Below are positions 30,579 to 41,205 of a stretch of 42,497 nt of DNA, piece by piece. Under the pieces are notes generated by a model. The model worked only from the letters and a program-made list of their open reading frames with translations. It was not told the DNA's origin and searched no databases. The stretch spans positions 1-42,497 of IMG/VR virus record IMGVR_UViG_3300047446_000271, one strand, 5' to 3'. Position numbers and translations under genes: made by a program. The DNA comes from a virus. Positions within the stretch are counted from its first letter, which is position 1, and every line of letters begins with the position of its first letter.

Positions 30579-30844
30579 TACTTAACGGGATAGGCGGGCG
30601 AACAGTAGCCGAAGCAAAAGAGCGCATCAGCGTAACCGAGTACCGGGATTGGGTGTTATACCGAAAGAAGTATGGAAGCCTTAATCCAATGATGCGTACT
30701 GAGTGGGCCGCTGGCCTCGTTTCATCTGTGCTGGCAAACGGAAATCGTAAGAAAGATTCCCCTCCCTTCAAAATTACTGACTTTACCCCCCATATTAATG
30801 AGCCTGCCATTTCCCTGGATCAGGCAATGCAGGAGTGGACATAA
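30198..30844 (+). CDS. Frameshifted tail assembly chaperone, GT-like
   Basis: A -1 shift at G-GGA-AAG (30533-30539) joins the G frame to an open frame that continues GELSADDEFWCELVLNGIGG, VAEAKERISVTEYRDWVLY and ends AMQEWT. The fusion is about 215 residues. The -1 frame has no good start of its own and ends just before the tape measure gene. The slip heptamer is the same as in lambda G-T. In lambda the T part recruits tail tube subunits. Confidence 0.85.
30533..30539 (+). promoter_or_regulatory. Programmed -1 frameshift site
   Basis: GGGAAAG in the frame G-GGA-AAG allows tandem slippage by one base. It is the identical heptamer used in lambda G-T. The resumed frame begins GGC-GAG at 30539. 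Confidence 0.85.
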
Positions 30845-30846
30845 GC

Positions 30847-33402
30847 ATGGCTGGTAAATCACTCGGCACGCTGACGATTGACCTGATCGCTAAAACTGGC
30901 GGCTTCATATCAGGAATGAACCAGGCGGAAAGGGCCTCGGAAAAATGGGGTAAGCAGGTACAGAAGGATGCTGAAACCACCAGTACGGCAATAGCCGGAA
31001 CAGCTGCCGCCGCTATTGCCGCTGGTGCTGCAATAGGTGCTGCTGGTTTTCAGTTGCTTAAATCGACTTCGAAGCAAATTGCTGAAACCGATCGCTGGGC
31101 AAAATCTTTAAATATTGCCACTCAGGATTTACTGGCCTGGCAGTTTGCAGCTGAAAAAGCCGGGGTAACTGGTGATCAGATGGCTGATATCTTCAAAGAT
31201 ATCGGCGATAAAATTGGTGATGCGGTACTCAATAAGTCGGGCGAAGCGGTCGATGCTTTAAATGCCCTTGGCCTGTCGGCTGAGAAATTATCCAAAGTAC
31301 CGGTCGATAAACAACTGTTGGCTATCAGTGAAGCTTTGGGGAAAATTGGAACCCACGCCGAGAAAACCACAATTCTCGAAAGCCTTGGTAATGACCTGTC
31401 CAAACTGTTGCCGCTATTTGACAACAATAATAAAAAATTAGAACAGTTCATCAGCCTGGCGAAAGATTACGGAATCGCACCCGATCCGCAATCAATTGAC
31501 GACCTGGTAAAGGTTAATGCCCTGTTTGAAGACATGGAAGCCCAGGTTCAAGGGCTAAAAATGGAGATTGCGGCGGGCCTGGCTAAGGTTGACCTTTCCC
31601 CACTCCAGTCATCACTTGGGCAGTTGCGCGATGTATTAACTGACCCTCAAATACTACAGGGGATCACAAATCTTGTTTCTGAGGTTGCACAGTTAGCCGG
31701 CTGGCTGGTTAAGGCTGCGGCGTCAGCAGGAGAACTGGCTGCTAACACTGGCAACCGTATGGCTGCACTTGGTGGGAACGTTGATCTCACCAATATTGAC
31801 CAGATCAGCGAGAGAATTGATTATCTCAAAAATAACCTTGATGGACGGGATGGTTTCTACGATAAGGAAAAATCATTTTTTGGATGGATATCGGGTGGCG
31901 ACGATAGCGTTAAAACGTTAAGTGAAGAGCTCAATACGCTCATTGCGACGCGAGATAAACTCAGTAAGCAGAAGCAACCTGTGTTGCCGTTGGCGCCGGC
32001 GACGACAGGAACATCAAGTGCATTTGCTTTACCTCCAGGCGGGACAAACGGAAAAGTCACTCCTGATGCCAATATCAAAAAACTCGAAAGTGCATTCAAG
32101 TCGACCGAGCAAAGCTATCTTCGTCAAATAGCTCTCATTGATACCACAGGTAAAAAAACGGCAGATGTTACGGAACTGGCGAAACTTAACTTTGACCTTA
32201 CTACCGGTAAATTAAATGGCCTGAATGCCGCTGAACAGGAAAGGTTAAAGCAGCTTGCTACAGAGCTAGATACTCTTACCAGCATAAAAAAAACTAATGA
32301 GGATAACCTAAAATTAGCTGAGTTTATTGCCAACCTTCGCAAGCAGAATCAGAACTCAAAAGCCTCAAACGATGCTGAGTTTGTCGGCGCTGGCATGGGT
32401 GATAAAGCTCGCCAGCGGATGAAGGAAGAGCTGGATATTCAGCGGGAATTCCTGGACAAGCAGGCTGATCTTCAGAAGCAATATCAAAGTGGTGACATCA
32501 GTAAATCCCTTTACGATCAGGAAACGGATGCTCTGCAGCAGGCTTTAGATGAGCGGCTGGAGATTCAGAGGGATTACTACAAAAAGTCAGACGCTCAGAT
32601 GGGGGACTGGCAAGACGGCATCATGGATGCGCTCAATGACTATGCTGACAACGCGAGTGATTATTATCAGATCGCCGCTGACAGCATGACCTCAATAATC
32701 GGCGGCGCCACATCTTCGATATCAGAAAACATCCAGGCATTAATTCATGACACTGAAGGCCTGGGTGATTTCTTCAGTAATATCTTTTCCGACCTCGGAG
32801 AAACCATCATCAAGACGCTTTCTGATATGGCCGCTCAATGGCTGGTTTATCAGGCAGTGCAATTGCTGGTGGGTAAAACCACTCAGGCTTCTGCGGCAGG
32901 AACATTGATTGCTAATGCTCAGGCCACCTCATTACAGGCTCAATTAGCTGCGTTCGCTTCCACAGCTGCAATCCCCATTGTTGGCCCTGCATTAGCACCG
33001 GGCGCAATGGCGGCCGCCGCCGCTGTAACCATGCCATTAGTTGCCGGCGTCGGAGCTTCAGCACTGGCAGGTATGGCCCATGATGGTATCGATAGTGTGC
33101 CAGAAACGGGGACATGGTTACTTCAAAAGGGTGAGCGTGTTGTTACTTCTCAGACCTCGGCAAAGCTTGATGAAACGCTTAATCGAGTAAATCAGCAAAC
33201 CACGGGCGGCAAGGAATATGCGCCAACGTTCCAGTTCAACGTAAACGGTGACCCTTCTGATACTCAGATTGCCATGATGAAGAAAGCAGCGGCAGATGGG
33301 GCAAAGATGGGGTACCGGCAGGCATCGAGTGATCTGGCGACTGGCAAAGGCGATATTTCAAAAGCAATGCAACGGTGGAACACCGGCAGGAGAACGGGTT
33401 AA
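30847..33402 (+). CDS. Tape measure protein
   Basis: This 851-residue protein sets tail length and passes into the host membrane at infection. The N-terminal part (about 1-250) is a TMP_2-type region: GKSLGTLTIDLIAKTGGFIS and FQLLKSTSKQIAETDRWAK. Helical coiled-coil segments fill 400-600. Hydrophobic Ala-rich stretches lie near 660-750. The lambda-type C-terminal region has HDGIDSVPETGTWLLQKGE, GERVVTSQTS and FNVNGDPSDTQ. The ATG at 30847 is better than the upstream GTG. Its TAA overlaps the next ATG. Confidence 0.93.
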   Translation: MAGKSLGTLTIDLIAKTGGFISGMNQAERASEKWGKQVQKDAETTSTAIAGTAAAAIAAGAAIGAAGFQLLKSTSKQIAETDRWAKSLNIATQDLLAWQFAAEKAGVTGDQMADIFKDIGDKIGDAVLNKSGEAVDALNALGLSAEKLSKVPVDKQLLAISEALGKIGTHAEKTTILESLGNDLSKLLPLFDNNNKKLEQFISLAKDYGIAPDPQSIDDLVKVNALFEDMEAQVQGLKMEIAAGLAKVDLSPLQSSLGQLRDVLTDPQILQGITNLVSEVAQLAGWLVKAAASAGELAANTGNRMAALGGNVDLTNIDQISERIDYLKNNLDGRDGFYDKEKSFFGWISGGDDSVKTLSEELNTLIATRDKLSKQKQPVLPLAPATTGTSSAFALPPGGTNGKVTPDANIKKLESAFKSTEQSYLRQIALIDTTGKKTADVTELAKLNFDLTTGKLNGLNAAEQERLKQLATELDTLTSIKKTNEDNLKLAEFIANLRKQNQNSKASNDAEFVGAGMGDKARQRMKEELDIQREFLDKQADLQKQYQSGDISKSLYDQETDALQQALDERLEIQRDYYKKSDAQMGDWQDGIMDALNDYADNASDYYQIAADSMTSIIGGATSSISENIQALIHDTEGLGDFFSNIFSDLGETIIKTLSDMAAQWLVYQAVQLLVGKTTQASAAGTLIANAQATSLQAQLAAFASTAAIPIVGPALAPGAMAAAAAVTMPLVAGVGASALAGMAHDGIDSVPETGTWLLQKGERVVTSQTSAKLDETLNRVNQQTTGGKEYAPTFQFNVNGDPSDTQIAMMKKAAADGAKMGYRQASSDLATGKGDISKAMQRWNTGRRTG

Positions 33403-33875
33403 TGGGCAAGACAACCAGCATAAACTACCCAGCCGATTATTTGCCTATTCCATTACAGGATGGCTATGGGCTAAAGCCGGTAAGTCCACTACTCAGGACT
33501 GATCTGGTATCGGGAAGGGCCAGGCAGCGACGTTTGTATACGTCTACGCCAACTCAGGCGGCTGTCTCCTGGTCGTTCAGTGATCCAGAGGGGCAGCTTT
33601 TCGAAGCATGGTACCGGGATACAATTCACGATGGAGCAGATTGGTTCAACATGCCACTGCGTTCCCCGCTGGGAACTACTGATTTATATGTCTGTCGTTT
33701 TGTTGATATCTACGAAGGACCGACAATTGAAGGTGGCAATTATTGGCGATTCACCGCAGTTCTTGAGTTATGGGAACGGCCAGTACTTGCACCAGGTTGG
33801 GCAGAATTCCCGGATTACATTATCAATAGCAGCATTATAGATGTTGCTCTGAACAGGGAGTGGCCCGGGGCATGA
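33402..33875 (+). CDS. Minor tail protein (tail tip)
   Basis: This 157-residue protein starts MGKTTSINYPADYLPIPLQD and contains WSFSDPEGQLFEAWYRDTIH and ADWFNMPLRSPLG, then a beta-rich end. By position after the tape measure it corresponds to a distal tail/M-like protein that starts the tip complex. Exact family is not certain. Start and stop overlap both neighbours (TAATG and ATGA). Confidence 0.75.
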   Translation: MGKTTSINYPADYLPIPLQDGYGLKPVSPLLRTDLVSGRARQRRLYTSTPTQAAVSWSFSDPEGQLFEAWYRDTIHDGADWFNMPLRSPLGTTDLYVCRFVDIYEGPTIEGGNYWRFTAVLELWERPVLAPGWAEFPDYIINSSIIDVALNREWPGA

Positions 33876-34354
33876 CTATCCTGAATAGGCTTTATGCTTC
33901 CTCTGGTGAAGAGGTGATAATTGAAACGCTACAAATAAATATAGGTCCTGAAATTCATTATCTGTGCAAAGGGTATGAGGATATAACTGCCACTACCGAA
34001 AATGGTGATGTTGTTACGTTCAAGGCCGCCGCAATAGATATTGCTCTTCCGGCCAGGAACAGTGACGGAACACAAGACCTTCAATTTGCGATCGACAATA
34101 TTGACGGGGTGGTTTCTACGGCCATTCGCAATGCTCTGGGTAATCTTACCGGCGCTACGCTGACATACCGTAATTACGTATCTACTGACCTCGCTGCTCC
34201 AGCCGCTGTCCCATACACCTTAGCGGTTAAAAATGGCTACTGGACTGCAACTCAGGCACAAATAACCGCTGGCTATATGAATGTTCTGGACACAGCGTGG
34301 CCCAGGTATCGCTACACACTGCCATATTACCCAGGGCTTCGTTATATGAGTTAA
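33872..34354 (+). CDS. DUF1833 tail tip protein
   Basis: This 160-residue protein has the DUF1833 features: LYASSGEEVIIETLQI, then LCKGYEDITATTENGDVVTF, and a C-terminal PRYRYTLPYYPGLRYMS. It occupies the place of lambda L and is thought to be part of the tail tip. The ATG at 33872 overlaps the previous stop. Confidence 0.82.
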   Translation: MTILNRLYASSGEEVIIETLQINIGPEIHYLCKGYEDITATTENGDVVTFKAAAIDIALPARNSDGTQDLQFAIDNIDGVVSTAIRNALGNLTGATLTYRNYVSTDLAAPAAVPYTLAVKNGYWTATQAQITAGYMNVLDTAWPRYRYTLPYYPGLRYMS

Positions 34355-34366
34355 GGACCCACCACT

Positions 34367-34747
34367 ATGTTTAATCCAGATAAATACCTTTCAGTCACCT
34401 GGCTGAAGGGCGGACGCGCTTATCCCAAACTTGACTGTTTTGGCATTGTTAATGAAATCAGGCGTGATCTCGGTTTACCGGAGTGGCCTGACTTTGCCGG
34501 TATTACCAAAGACGATGGAGGACTAAACAGAGAAGCGCGCCAGTTAATGTTGTCTTTGCAAAAATGTGCCCCCTGCGCCGGTGCAGGAGTGGCGTGTTAT
34601 TCCGGTTCAACAGTGACGCATGTCGGTGTTGTTGTGGAAATAAGCGGACAGCTACATGTAGCAGAGTGCAATCCAGGGAAAAACGTTTCATTTATTCCGC
34701 TCAGTCGATTGAAGCGCCGTTTTGTTAAAGTGGAGTTCTGGAAGTGA
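34367..34747 (+). CDS. NlpC/P60-like tail tip peptidase
   Basis: This 126-residue protein resembles the K-type tail tip peptidases. The catalytic Cys is C24 in KLDCFGIVNEIRRDLG, and H85 lies in VTHVGVVV, as in NlpC/P60 enzymes. It may cut cell-wall peptides during DNA entry or be needed for tip assembly. It overlaps the next gene by four bases (GTGA). Confidence 0.85.
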   Translation: MFNPDKYLSVTWLKGGRAYPKLDCFGIVNEIRRDLGLPEWPDFAGITKDDGGLNREARQLMLSLQKCAPCAGAGVACYSGSTVTHVGVVVEISGQLHVAECNPGKNVSFIPLSRLKRRFVKVEFWK

Positions 34748-37470
34748 CGATAAAAATTTATCCCTCCCGCTTACCTGGCGAACCTCTGGAAACGCATCAG
34801 CATGGTGCTATCACCATCCATCAATGGCTGAAGCGGAATGTAGAAAATTATCGTGCTGATATGAAACACCCTATCGTCATTGAAGTCGATGGCGTGAATA
34901 TACCTGCTACCGCCTGGTTCGATTATGCAATCAAGCCGGAAAGCGACATAAAAATATACCCAATCCCTTATGGTCTTTCTGTCGTAGCAATTGCATGGAT
35001 TGCGGCGGCGGTGGCCGTTGCGTCTGTAGCGTACGCATTATTTTTTGCACCCGGCGTTGGTGATGTCGGTGGTTATTCATCAGGAACTGGAAACCGACTT
35101 GATATAAATCCGGCAAAAGCGAACCAGGCAAAGTTAGGTGATCCAATTCGAGAGCTTTTCGGCCGCCGGCGTATTTATCCAGATTATGTTGTTCAACCAG
35201 TGACCCGATTTGACCCTAACGACCCAACAGTCATGAGAGTTCTTATGTTTGTATCTCTTGGCGTGGGTAAATCTTCCTTCGCTGCAGGGGATATGCGTGT
35301 CGGTTCCACTCCCGTTTCATCCCTTGAAGAGGGGTTCTCATATCTCAAGTATTTGCCAGATTCAAACGTGTCAGGCGACGAACGAAGTGAGAACTGGTTT
35401 AACTCAACTGAGGTTGGAGGAACGACATCTGGATCGGGTTTAGATATGGCTCAGACAGCACCGGATACTGATGATGTTGTTGCAACATCCCTGACGGTTT
35501 CTGGCCCAACTATTACGTTTAATGGACTAAGTACAGATGATGGCGACGATGCGACAAATGACCTACCTGATTCATGGGTGGCCGGAGCGACAGTAGAAAT
35601 TATCGTTCCTGATTCGTATGTTGTGACAAATGAAGGGGCATACAGCCTTATTACCAGTGATGTTCTGAGTGAAATCGCCCCATATGTTGGTATGCCTGTA
35701 TCAGTCTGGTACAACAGCTCTGATTATGAACTCTTCATTGCTTCATATACCCCGCATGCAGATGCATCTGGAAGTGATGAAGAGGTCACTGCCTCAATAA
35801 CTCTGGCGTATGACAGCGCCACCGGAACAGCATTCACGGGGATCCCTGAAGGATTCATTCGTCTTTCAATTTCGCACTCAGGTAGTGAATACAAAATAGT
35901 TGAAGTTGATGGTTCCTCTTCTACTCTTCAACGTCTGGTAGCTGGTGTTGTTGACCCATCATGGCCGGGCTTTAATCCACGTACCGTTCTTGATTTTACT
36001 GCCTCAGGTTTGAATGAAAATGATAACTGGATGGGGCCTTTTCTTGCCTGCCCTGAAAATGAAGTCTGCGATATGTTCGAGGTGAATTTCTTCTTCCCGA
36101 GCGGTATTTGTGGTTACAAAGACAGTGGCAGTAAAAAGAATCGCCAGGTTAAGTGGGAGATTCAGTACCGTGTTTATGGTTCGGGCTCTGGGTGGTCGAG
36201 TAAAACAGGTATCTATGATATGAAAAATATCAACGGCCTTGGTTTTACCGAACGAGTCACGCTGGGGGCGCCAGGACTTGTTGAAGTGCGAACCCGTCGC
36301 ACGAACGAACAGGGCGAGGATAATTCCCGTGACAATATGTACTGGCAATCGCTTCGTGGGAGGTTGTTAGCTCGTCCATCTTCATATCCAGGTGTTACCA
36401 CCATGGGTATCACAGTAGAAACTGGCGGGAAGTTGGCAGCACAGTCGGATCGGCGTGTAAATATCGTGGCCACAAGAATATATGATTCAGGCATTCAACG
36501 AACTATTTCTGCAGCGCTCTTTCATGTTGGTCATTCTATTGGCCTGAATATGGATGTAGAGGCAATTGAAGAACTGGAAGAAACATACTGGACGCCAAAT
36601 AATGAGTTTTTCGATTTCGAAACAAATGACAGCACATCAACGCTGGAAATTCTGCAAACAATAACTAACGCCGGGAAAAGCTATTTTCTTCTTTCGGATG
36701 GTCTTGCTTCGGTGGCGCGTGAAGGTGTTAAGCCATGGACTGGTATCATCAGCCCGCAGGAGACGACAGAACCGCTTCAGACAGCCTTCGTTGCACCTTC
36801 TGCCGATGACTACGACGGGGTGGATGTCACCTATATCAACGGAACAACCTGGGCTGAAGAAACAGTTCAGTGTCGAACCAGTGATAATCCAACTCCAGTG
36901 AAAATTGAAGATTACACCCTGGATGGAGTTCTTGATCGGGATCGCGCCTACCAGATTGGCATGCGCCGGTTGATGAAGTATTTACAGCAGCGGCTGACCC
37001 ATACCACGACAACTGAAATGGATGCCCTTTGCTATAACGTCGGTGACCGCATTGTTTTCACGGATGATATTCCTGGAAATAAAACAGTCAGCACGCTGGT
37101 GGAGGATATGGTTACCAATGGGGGAACAACAATTTTCACGGTAAGCGAACCACTTGACTGGTCTTTTTCCAATCCGCGCGCACTCATTCGTTATCAGGAT
37201 GGTTCAGCGTCGGGGCTTCTTCTTGCAACCAAAGTTAGCGACTATGAATTATCTGTTCCAGAGCAGCCTGAGTTCGCCAGCATCATTATGGATGATGGTG
37301 CAATTGAACCACCACGGTTGATATTCTGTGATTCTTCCAGGGTCGGTTATAACGGTATTATTGCAGAAATAGCGCCACAATCTGATGGCACTTGCCAGGT
37401 GACTGCAAAGGAATATAAAGACAACTTCTACCAGTACGACAACGCCATATACCCCGGCAATATTTCCTGA
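34744..37470 (+). CDS. TipJ/J-like central tail tip protein with fused I-like N-terminus
   Basis: This 908-residue protein is the host-contact tip of the tail. The first 100 residues form a small ubiquitin-like part (VIEVDGVNIPATAWFDYAIK) and a hydrophobic helix (about 79-101, VVAIAWIAAAVAVASVAYAL), which resembles lambda gpI joined to J. Then come GDPIRELFGRRRIYPDYVVQ, a long beta-rich middle, and the J-type region VDVTYINGTTWAEETVQC, AYQIGMRRL and YNVGDRIVF. The start is GTG. A terminator follows. Confidence 0.88.
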   Translation: MTIKIYPSRLPGEPLETHQHGAITIHQWLKRNVENYRADMKHPIVIEVDGVNIPATAWFDYAIKPESDIKIYPIPYGLSVVAIAWIAAAVAVASVAYALFFAPGVGDVGGYSSGTGNRLDINPAKANQAKLGDPIRELFGRRRIYPDYVVQPVTRFDPNDPTVMRVLMFVSLGVGKSSFAAGDMRVGSTPVSSLEEGFSYLKYLPDSNVSGDERSENWFNSTEVGGTTSGSGLDMAQTAPDTDDVVATSLTVSGPTITFNGLSTDDGDDATNDLPDSWVAGATVEIIVPDSYVVTNEGAYSLITSDVLSEIAPYVGMPVSVWYNSSDYELFIASYTPHADASGSDEEVTASITLAYDSATGTAFTGIPEGFIRLSISHSGSEYKIVEVDGSSSTLQRLVAGVVDPSWPGFNPRTVLDFTASGLNENDNWMGPFLACPENEVCDMFEVNFFFPSGICGYKDSGSKKNRQVKWEIQYRVYGSGSGWSSKTGIYDMKNINGLGFTERVTLGAPGLVEVRTRRTNEQGEDNSRDNMYWQSLRGRLLARPSSYPGVTTMGITVETGGKLAAQSDRRVNIVATRIYDSGIQRTISAALFHVGHSIGLNMDVEAIEELEETYWTPNNEFFDFETNDSTSTLEILQTITNAGKSYFLLSDGLASVAREGVKPWTGIISPQETTEPLQTAFVAPSADDYDGVDVTYINGTTWAEETVQCRTSDNPTPVKIEDYTLDGVLDRDRAYQIGMRRLMKYLQQRLTHTTTTEMDALCYNVGDRIVFTDDIPGNKTVSTLVEDMVTNGGTTIFTVSEPLDWSFSNPRALIRYQDGSASGLLLATKVSDYELSVPEQPEFASIIMDDGAIEPPRLIFCDSSRVGYNGIIAEIAPQSDGTCQVTAKEYKDNFYQYDNAIYPGNIS

Positions 37471-37490
37471 ACTGAAACCCAATTCTAATA

Positions 37491-37511
37491 ACCCGCTTCG
37501 GCGGGTTTTTT
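37491..37511 (+). terminator. Intrinsic terminator after the tail tip gene
   Basis: ACCCGC and GCGGGT pair around TTCG, followed by six T. It is almost a copy of the terminator after terL and isolates the tailspike gene. Confidence 0.85.
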
Positions 37512-37527
37512 CGTTTATGAGGCCAAG

Positions 37528-39588
37528 ATGACGACTTATAAAACCGGCAATCCGCTGGGGTCTGCTGCTGCAAAAGATTTGTACGACAATGCCGAAAACT
37601 TTGACCACTTGTCGGTCGACATTATCAATGAAACCTGGAATGACCGTTTTGGGAAGCCTCGTCTCACATGGCATGGAATGGAGGAGCGGTACAAAACAGC
37701 TATCATAAACCTCGGCTGGAACCCTGTTGGTACGTTCCAGGGTGGGGCAACTGTAGCTAACCCTGGTGACATTCTTCAGGACACTACAGATGATACCTGG
37801 TATCGATGGGATGACCTGGCATCACTTCCAAAAACTGTGGATGCTGGATCTACACCGGGTTCAACAGGTGGTACAGGTGAGGGGAAATGGCAACCTGTGG
37901 ACGTCAGCGATGTGCTGCGCAAAGATTTGGCTGCCAATGATGGTGAAAAATATGTTGGTGAATGCCCAAACATCTCCACTCTTAGGCTCATTGAGCCAAC
38001 TTACGATAAGCAGCGAATAACCCTGCGTGAGCATACTGACGGAACGGGTAAGGGTGGGGGTCAGTTCCGCTCTGTGTTGGTTGGCGCGTCATACACTGAC
38101 AATAACGGCACCATTATCAAGACTGCTGGCGGTGCTGCCTGGCTGCGTGTTAATGCTGACATCGTAAACCCATTGATGTTTGGCGCGATTGGTGATGGAG
38201 TCACACCTGACCATCAAGCAGTCACAAGCTCATTGCAAGCGGGTAAATACGAATGTGATGGGGTTGGTTTAAAATATGCAGTAGGCGCTACAGTGCTACA
38301 AGACCAGGCCACTCCAACCTTGTTCACTAACGCGAGCCTACAATACATTTCCGCTCTCGGAGCTGGCCCTATGATGCGCATGAAAAACGCTGGGCACACG
38401 CTTGATGGTGTTAAATTCGATGGTACTGGTGGCACAACAGGATCTGGACTTATATGGGAAGGGGCAAACACCCGCGACGGTGGACTGGTAGAGAACTGTG
38501 AATTTAAAAACATAGGCGGGGCTGGGGTTAGAATTTCCGGAGACTACACCGCTCGTATCTTTGCGCGTTACGGTGCTATTCGTAACACGAGATTTATTAA
38601 GTGTGGCAACACTGGAATTGCTAACGACAGGTGTTCTGTAATTGCAGATGGGGTTAATAATTTCACGTTTGACGGACTAATCATGACCGCATGTAACTGG
38701 GGTTTATACGTCCGCATGGATACTAGTTTGGCTGACAAGCCTCGCGCTCCTAATAATATTATCAGTAATTGTCGTATAGCTGGCAGTGGCAGACATCACG
38801 CAACATTTACCGATGCGCAGGGAATATCAGCAAACAGACAGGAATATATAAAAATAATAAACTGCGACATTAAGGATTTTGCTGATAACGCAATTGACAA
38901 TGGTTCAAGCAGAGGATCCATTATTAGCAACTCAACCATGACGCAATGCAAAGATGCTATTTTTATAGGTGATATTGATTGTGAGGATTATTTAATATCT
39001 AACATTTACGCGACGGATTGCGACAGACTCCTGCGCGTTGTTATGGACGGAAACATACAATCAAATGGCACAGTTAGACGAGTTAAAGCGGTTAATTGCC
39101 ACGCAAGAAACCCTATATTCCAAGGTTTTTATATAGTGAACACTGGAGCATCAACATCAGTTTCTGTTATTCAACTTGAAGGGTGCGGGGTTGACTCATC
39201 AGCATCATGGAGTGGATCGTATGATTGCGCGTACCTTATAACCGGCATTCAGCAGATGACAATGACTAACTGCTTTGCTCAGGGTAGTAGAACTTCTGCC
39301 ATTAGAATCAAAGGCGCATCAGATATGGTAGCCATAAATGGCGGGCAATTCCTTGACTCTAACAAATCTTCTGGAAACGGTATTTTTGTAATTGATTGTG
39401 ATACTGAGGCAAGCAGACTGGTAATAGATGGGACTATTTGTAATGGAGGTGGAGCAACAGCGGGCGCAATAAGAACGCAGGGATCTGCAAACCAAATCAT
39501 AAACAACAGGGCAAGGTCACTTTCAGCAAGTCCATTTAGTTTGAGTACCGCAGGCAGCAGCTATAACAACAACAATATAGCATTCTAA
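37528..39588 (+). CDS. Tailspike with beta-helix receptor-binding/depolymerase domain
   Basis: This 686-residue protein has an N-terminal virion-binding part (1-130): YKTGNPLGSAAAKDLYDNAE, NFDHLSVDIINETWNDRFG, PRLTWHGMEERYKTAI, and WYRWDDLASLPKTVDAGSTP. A linker with a pectate-lyase-like entry (FGAIGDGVTPDHQAV, about 217-231) leads into a right-handed beta-helix of about 400 residues with many NC-x-I/F-x repeats. It probably cuts or binds host surface polysaccharide. The C-terminal half is AT-richer than the head genes, a sign of module exchange. Confidence 0.88.
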   Translation: MTTYKTGNPLGSAAAKDLYDNAENFDHLSVDIINETWNDRFGKPRLTWHGMEERYKTAIINLGWNPVGTFQGGATVANPGDILQDTTDDTWYRWDDLASLPKTVDAGSTPGSTGGTGEGKWQPVDVSDVLRKDLAANDGEKYVGECPNISTLRLIEPTYDKQRITLREHTDGTGKGGGQFRSVLVGASYTDNNGTIIKTAGGAAWLRVNADIVNPLMFGAIGDGVTPDHQAVTSSLQAGKYECDGVGLKYAVGATVLQDQATPTLFTNASLQYISALGAGPMMRMKNAGHTLDGVKFDGTGGTTGSGLIWEGANTRDGGLVENCEFKNIGGAGVRISGDYTARIFARYGAIRNTRFIKCGNTGIANDRCSVIADGVNNFTFDGLIMTACNWGLYVRMDTSLADKPRAPNNIISNCRIAGSGRHHATFTDAQGISANRQEYIKIINCDIKDFADNAIDNGSSRGSIISNSTMTQCKDAIFIGDIDCEDYLISNIYATDCDRLLRVVMDGNIQSNGTVRRVKAVNCHARNPIFQGFYIVNTGASTSVSVIQLEGCGVDSSASWSGSYDCAYLITGIQQMTMTNCFAQGSRTSAIRIKGASDMVAINGGQFLDSNKSSGNGIFVIDCDTEASRLVIDGTICNGGGATAGAIRTQGSANQIINNRARSLSASPFSLSTAGSSYNNNNIAF

Positions 39589-39592
39589 CTTC

Positions 39593-39625
39593 CCGCCCCT
39601 GGAGATATAACCAATCCAGGGGCGG
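39593..39625 (+). terminator. Terminator-like stem-loop after the tailspike
   Basis: CCGCCCCTGG pairs perfectly with CCAGGGGCGG (39616-39625) around a 13-base loop, followed by AATAAATT. The long G+C stem ends rightward late transcription. Confidence 0.75.
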
Positions 39626-39666
39626 AATAAATTAATTGTGGATCACGCCTTGGATGGCTGCTAAGT

Positions 39667-39687
39667 AAAGGAGGTGTCGCCTCCTTT
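39667..39687. terminator. Second stem-loop, possibly bidirectional terminator
   Basis: AAAGGAGG pairs with CCTCCTTT around TGTCG. With T-rich ends on either strand, it could stop both the rightward tail transcript and the leftward gtr transcript. It lies between two convergent genes. Confidence 0.65.
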
Positions 39688-39732
39688 ATGTGTTAATACA
39701 TAGCGGAAAAGTTTTAATATGTGATAGGCATT

Positions 39733-41205
39733 TTATTTATTACAAATACGTCCACCAAGATAGATTAGCCTACTATTTTCATTCTCGAAAATGGAGTATT
39801 GAGGCATTGAGAAAATAAGTTTCATCTCACCATTGCAAGCCATTTTCTCTAAGTCATAAGAGATTTTTCTCTCCTGGCCAGAGAACCTTATGTTCCTAAT
39901 CCCATTGTTCACTAATGACTGGCTTAATGTCATGTCATAGTAGTTATTCTTTATGTGATCTAGTATTGGAAACACTCTGCTTGAAGTTTTTGATGCTTCT
40001 GAATAGTCCGTCACACCAAATATATATGTATTTTTCTCTGATTTTAAAGATGACAGCTTTTCGCTTAATGAAAATAATACATATGAATCATATCGCTGCT
40101 GATGATAAAGCGAAGACGCCGTGGCATAAATCACCGACATTGAAGAAAATATCAGTGCAATAGATAAATATGCTGCAATACGATTAAAGAAATCATTAAA
40201 TATGGCTGGGATAGCAAGGATTATGAAAACTATAAACGCTATTGGAAATAAAACTCGCGTTGGATAGTACCCATTACTAAGAAGTAGGTTAACTCCGGCA
40301 GAACAAATTAATATTACAACCGGAGCGGACACCATTAGTGAAAGGCTTACAAATCTTGATCTGCCTTTCTTCGCTTTCACTACTGCAATGAGGTGTTTTG
40401 AGTATACCATGATAAAAATTAGACATGCGACTGCTATTATTATGCAAGCAATATGACCATAAGATTGCAATGCTGTTGAAATGGATGTATTAATGCCTGA
40501 ATAAATGTTGCTGGCTAATTCAGTAGTTAAGTCACCCCTCTTTTCTGTGGCTTTAATGGTGTTCTTTACAACTGCGAAATAATATAAAATGCAAGATACT
40601 ACGGTAAGCGCAGCAGATTTGATGATGTACTCTATGCCTTTGTCTTCATCTTTTGTAGATTGGATGAATGTTGTGATTACCAATAGCGGGAATATTGCAA
40701 TGGCTGGTTGGTAAAAAGAAAGGCATGCAATAAGTGATACCAGTGCATATAGCGCCCTATCTTTATTTAGTAAATCCCACGCTACAACAGGTAATAACAT
40801 GGATAATATCATTGATAATGAATCAAACCTGAACAACATGTTACCAAGAAACAGCGGATTTACTGCTACGGTTATACATATTAGAGCATTTCCGATGGTG
40901 GTTTTATGGAATATGTTTTTAAGTAAGAGCACTGTTAAATATGATAACGCAACAATACTCAATAATTGAGGCAAAGGCGTAATGTCGGCAAGGCGGTCTG
41001 AACTGGTGCTCAAGAACATAGCAAGCCATTCAGTTAGCGGTCTACCTAATTCCATCCACCCAAAGTAACCTTTAATTGATCTGGTGATATCATCAACCAG
41101 GTAGAGCCGGTCGTTGATCAGTGGGTAGTATCCAATCGCTATTATTACAAGTGAGAATAGCCACGCATTGAACAATGACAATTCTCTTTTGTGAAAACTA
41201 ACCAT
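39733..41205 (-). CDS. GtrII-like serotype-conversion glycosyltransferase
   Basis: This 490-residue membrane protein has about 10-11 hydrophobic helices, for example [16 protein letters not shown] and [18 protein letters not shown], and a periplasmic C-terminal domain (about 370-490). Early motifs [17 protein letters not shown] and [12 protein letters not shown] fit the GtrII/GtrC class, which adds a glucosyl group to O-antigen in the periplasm. Such enzymes need GtrA and GtrB, but here gtrB is broken and gtrA missing. The gene is AT-rich and opposed to the late genes. It could use a host GtrB. Confidence 0.88.
   Translation of the reverse strand: MVSFHKRELSLFNAWLFSLVIIAIGYYPLINDRLYLVDDITRSIKGYFGWMELGRPLTEWLAMFLSTSSDRLADITPLPQLLSIVALSYLTVLLLKNIFHKTTIGNALICITVAVNPLFLGNMLFRFDSLSMILSMLLPVVAWDLLNKDRALYALVSLIACLSFYQPAIAIFPLLVITTFIQSTKDEDKGIEYIIKSAALTVVSCILYYFAVVKNTIKATEKRGDLTTELASNIYSGINTSISTALQSYGHIACIIIAVACLIFIMVYSKHLIAVVKAKKGRSRFVSLSLMVSAPVVILICSAGVNLLLSNGYYPTRVLFPIAFIVFIILAIPAIFNDFFNRIAAYLSIALIFSSMSVIYATASSLYHQQRYDSYVLFSLSEKLSSLKSEKNTYIFGVTDYSEASKTSSRVFPILDHIKNNYYDMTLSQSLVNNGIRNIRFSGQERKISYDLEKMACNGEMKLIFSMPQYSIFENENSRLIYLGGRICNK

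Noticed and set aside
30653-30844. Independent 63-codon gene before the tape measure
   Set aside because: It is only the end of the -1 frame of the GT product; the protein pattern extends upstream to the slip site, so the frameshift explains it.
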